From the NCBI RefSeq assembly GCF_964048965.1, contig NZ_OZ040189.1:3104501-3168500 (forward strand): a stretch of 64,000 nt of DNA, in the 5' to 3' direction. Below, in pieces: positions 62,474-64,000 of this stretch. Position 1 is the stretch's first letter; every line of letters begins with the position of its first letter. Both the position numbers and the translations under genes were made by a program. Origin of the DNA: Tenacibaculum sp. 190130A14a (GTDB taxonomy: Bacteria; Bacteroidota; Bacteroidia; Flavobacteriales; Flavobacteriaceae). Below the pieces are notes generated by a model, which made no database searches, was not told the origin of the DNA, and saw nothing but the letters and a program-made list of their open reading frames with translations.

Positions 62474-62698
62474 TTATGCTTGGATTGAAGATGCTCCACC
62501 ACCACATCCTGAAACGCAGTTACCTCCGTTACAGTTGTTTGTAGTTGCTCCACAGTTCTTAGCTAAGTTTAATGCTCCAATAATGTTAGTATCTAATCCA
62601 GCTCCAGTTGATAAAGCTTGAGAAAATCCTCCTTTTAAGATATCATTTGACGTTTCTAAAGATTCAAATTTCGTTAAGTCTAATTCTTGTTTTTTCAT
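62474..62698 (-). CDS. GG-leader precursor peptide of the radical SAM system
   Basis: 74 residues. Leader of 24 residues (MKKQELDLTKFESL ... ILKGG) with Leu at -4. The core starts FSQALSTGAGL and its last third has four cysteines, each two to five residues apart in Asn/Gly-rich sequence (KNC, NNC, GNC, SGC, then GGG). This is a RiPP precursor, cut by the neighbouring PCAT and modified by the radical SAM/SPASM enzyme. The leader is unlike the MKKSILNLG leaders of the large cluster. Confidence 0.88.
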   Translation of the reverse strand: MKKQELDLTKFESLETSNDILKGGFSQALSTGAGLDTNIIGALNLAKNCGATTNNCNGGNCVSGCGGGASSIQA

Positions 62699-62826
62699 AA
62701 TTAAATAGTTATAAGTTAATAATTAATTTTTTGAAGTTTTACACTTCTTCTTGTTGCAACTTTAGCTTACTTAGCAATTTATACTGCGCATTATAAAACA
62801 CTTAGTAAACCTTTTTCTTTTATATT

Positions 62827-64000
62827 TTAATTTGTTCTATTCTTTTCATCTACATTACTCATTTTCCTATTCGTCTTTCTCACTTTTCTATTTCCAAAAT
62901 TGTAATTGATTGAAAACTTTAGGTATTGAGTATCGTAATAACCATTGTAAATGGCATCTGTTTGATTTCTTGTACTTCGATTATTAAAATTAAATTCTCG
63001 TAAAATATTATTGACCGTTAAAGAAACCTCTAAATTATTAGTAGCGTTATATTTAATAAAAGCATTGAGTAAATACTGTTCAAAATTATATACGATATCT
63101 TTTGAGGTATTTGGAAAACGATAGGTAAAATCAAACCCAACTAATGTTTTTTGTTTTTTATCTAAAACAAAATGATTTGTAGTTTTTATGATTCCTCCGA
63201 TACCAGTTACCGATGCAGGAGTAATCGGTGCAATTTTTGAATCTGATGTACTATGGTAAATTTGAAATGTAGCTAAACTTTGCCACCAAGTTTTCTTAGC
63301 ATATAAGTAGTTCAACATAAGTCCTACATCAAAACTATCAAAGTAGTTTAATCTTGTAATTGACTGGGTTAAATTATCGTTGTCTAGAATTGCTACTTGT
63401 CCTGAGTTATTTTCCGTTTGAGAAGTATAAATTTCTGCACTAAAAAAGTTCTTGTATAGATATCCAAAAGTAACATTAGAGGATAACACAGGCCTTAAAT
63501 TAGGGTTTCCTTCTGCATATGAAAACGGACTTGTATAGATTCTAAATGGATTAAGTGCACTAAAGCCTGGTCTATTTATTCTTTTCGAATAATCAAGAGA
63601 AAAATTATGATGTTGACCTGGCCTATACGTTACATACACTGTAGGAAAAAAGTTCACATAGTCATTTCTTACTTCAGTATCCAAAACATGTTCTTTAGAC
63701 AATGTTTCGGTTCTTTCCATTCGTAAACCAGATTTAAAACTCCATTGTGTCAAACCAAAAGAACTGCTCAATGAAGCATATAAAGCTTGAATATCCTCTT
63801 TATATGTAAACATGGTTTCTTGATCAAACCCAACTCCTCCTGTTATAAATACATTATTATCTGTTTCTGAAAATGAAACCTTACCACCAAAGTTTAAGGC
63901 TACGTTTTTAATTGGATATTCGACATCAACCTGCGAAGAAAAATTAGAGATTTTTTGTAATGAATTATTGGTTATCCTAGTTACATCTGAAAGACTATTA
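62827..64000 (-). CDS. Outer-membrane beta-barrel protein, TonB-receptor-like, 5' end outside window
   Basis: At least 390 residues; the frame is open up to the window edge, and an internal ATG at 63813 is not the real start. Strands typical of a TonB-dependent-receptor-type barrel are visible (LRMERTETLSKEHV, FFPTVYVTYRPGQHHNFSLD, RINRPGFSALNPF, AEGNPNLRPVLSSNVTFGY). It resembles the outer-membrane beta-barrel family (PF14905-like) common in Flavobacteria. The plug domain would be outside the window. Same strand as the radical SAM system, 128 bp before the precursor gene. Confidence 0.85.
   Translation of the reverse strand, partial: NSLSDVTRITNNSLQKISNFSSQVDVEYPIKNVALNFGGKVSFSETDNNVFITGGVGFDQETMFTYKEDIQALYASLSSSFGLTQWSFKSGLRMERTETLSKEHVLDTEVRNDYVNFFPTVYVTYRPGQHHNFSLDYSKRINRPGFSALNPFRIYTSPFSYAEGNPNLRPVLSSNVTFGYLYKNFFSAEIYTSQTENNSGQVAILDNDNLTQSITRLNYFDSFDVGLMLNYLYAKKTWWQSLATFQIYHSTSDSKIAPITPASVTGIGGIIKTTNHFVLDKKQKTLVGFDFTYRFPNTSKDIVYNFEQYLLNAFIKYNATNNLEVSLTVNNILREFNFNNRSTRNQTDAIYNGYYDTQYLKFSINYNFGNRKVRKTNRKMSNVDEKNRTN

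Noticed and set aside
62350..62553. Small frame overlapping the radical SAM precursor
   Set aside because: It is a shifted reading of the precursor's end and the downstream hairpin, with no leader or family features.

Overview
The window is AT-rich chromosomal DNA from a member of the Bacteroidota, most likely family Flavobacteriaceae (genus not determined). Support for this: the order rpsU–xer–hpf–tRNAs–tuf–secE–nusG–rplKAJL–rpoBC, a 63-residue SecE, very few Shine-Dalgarno sequences except a strong one before rpsU, several promoters of the Bacteroidota TAnnTTTG type, a fused E1 alpha/beta 2-oxo-acid dehydrogenase, LytTR regulators and large outer-membrane barrels.

Layout. 1–14.2 kb (minus strand) is the conserved transcription/translation cluster: rpoC (3' end outside the window), rpoB, rplL/J/A/K, nusG, secE, tRNA-Trp, tuf, four tRNAs, hpf, a Xer-type recombinase and rpsU. 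14.3–24.9 kb is housekeeping: a lipoprotein alpha-amylase, an acyl-CoA dehydrogenase whose 3' end is echoed by three 86-bp tandem repeats, a helix-hairpin-helix protein, an AGCS symporter, a small operon (PspC-like protein, K+ channel, RmlD-like reductase) and uvrA. 24.9–33.5 kb is a signalling-like locus: an ECF-type sigma factor with a TPR membrane protein, then two large exported TPR-CHAT caspase-like proteases, each preceded or followed by small exported proteins. The small-protein genes share an upstream GGGTAACA box.

The most unusual part is 33.8–51.5 kb. Two tandem copies of a peptide-secretion module each contain a degenerate-C39/VKOR/thioredoxin oxidase, a C39-peptidase ABC transporter (PCAT) and an HlyD adaptor. 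Thirteen small genes with an almost constant double-glycine leader and hypervariable cores are scattered between them. Every core has an even number of cysteines (4 or 6), and three cores have the C…C…CC…C…C spacing of inhibitor cystine knots. Seven copies of a compact H-type pseudoknot, with covarying stems and a fixed geometry, lie 25–31 nt upstream of the first peptide gene of seven peptide groups. Most groups end in an intrinsic terminator. The picture is a multi-peptide, disulfide-rich, conotoxin-like secretion system with its own repeated RNA leader. A LytTR two-component system and a lipoprotein gene with LytTR-like direct repeats lie between the modules.

51.6–64 kb holds a LOG-family protein, an M1-peptidase-like protein lacking HExxH and joined to a barrel-like domain, the 2-oxo-acid dehydrogenase, an SH3 lipoprotein, and a second, different peptide system: a four-cysteine GG-leader precursor, a radical SAM/SPASM maturase and a third PCAT. 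The window ends inside an outer-membrane beta-barrel gene.

All functional statements come from reading motifs. No database search was run, and the toxin/bacteriocin role of the peptides is inference.
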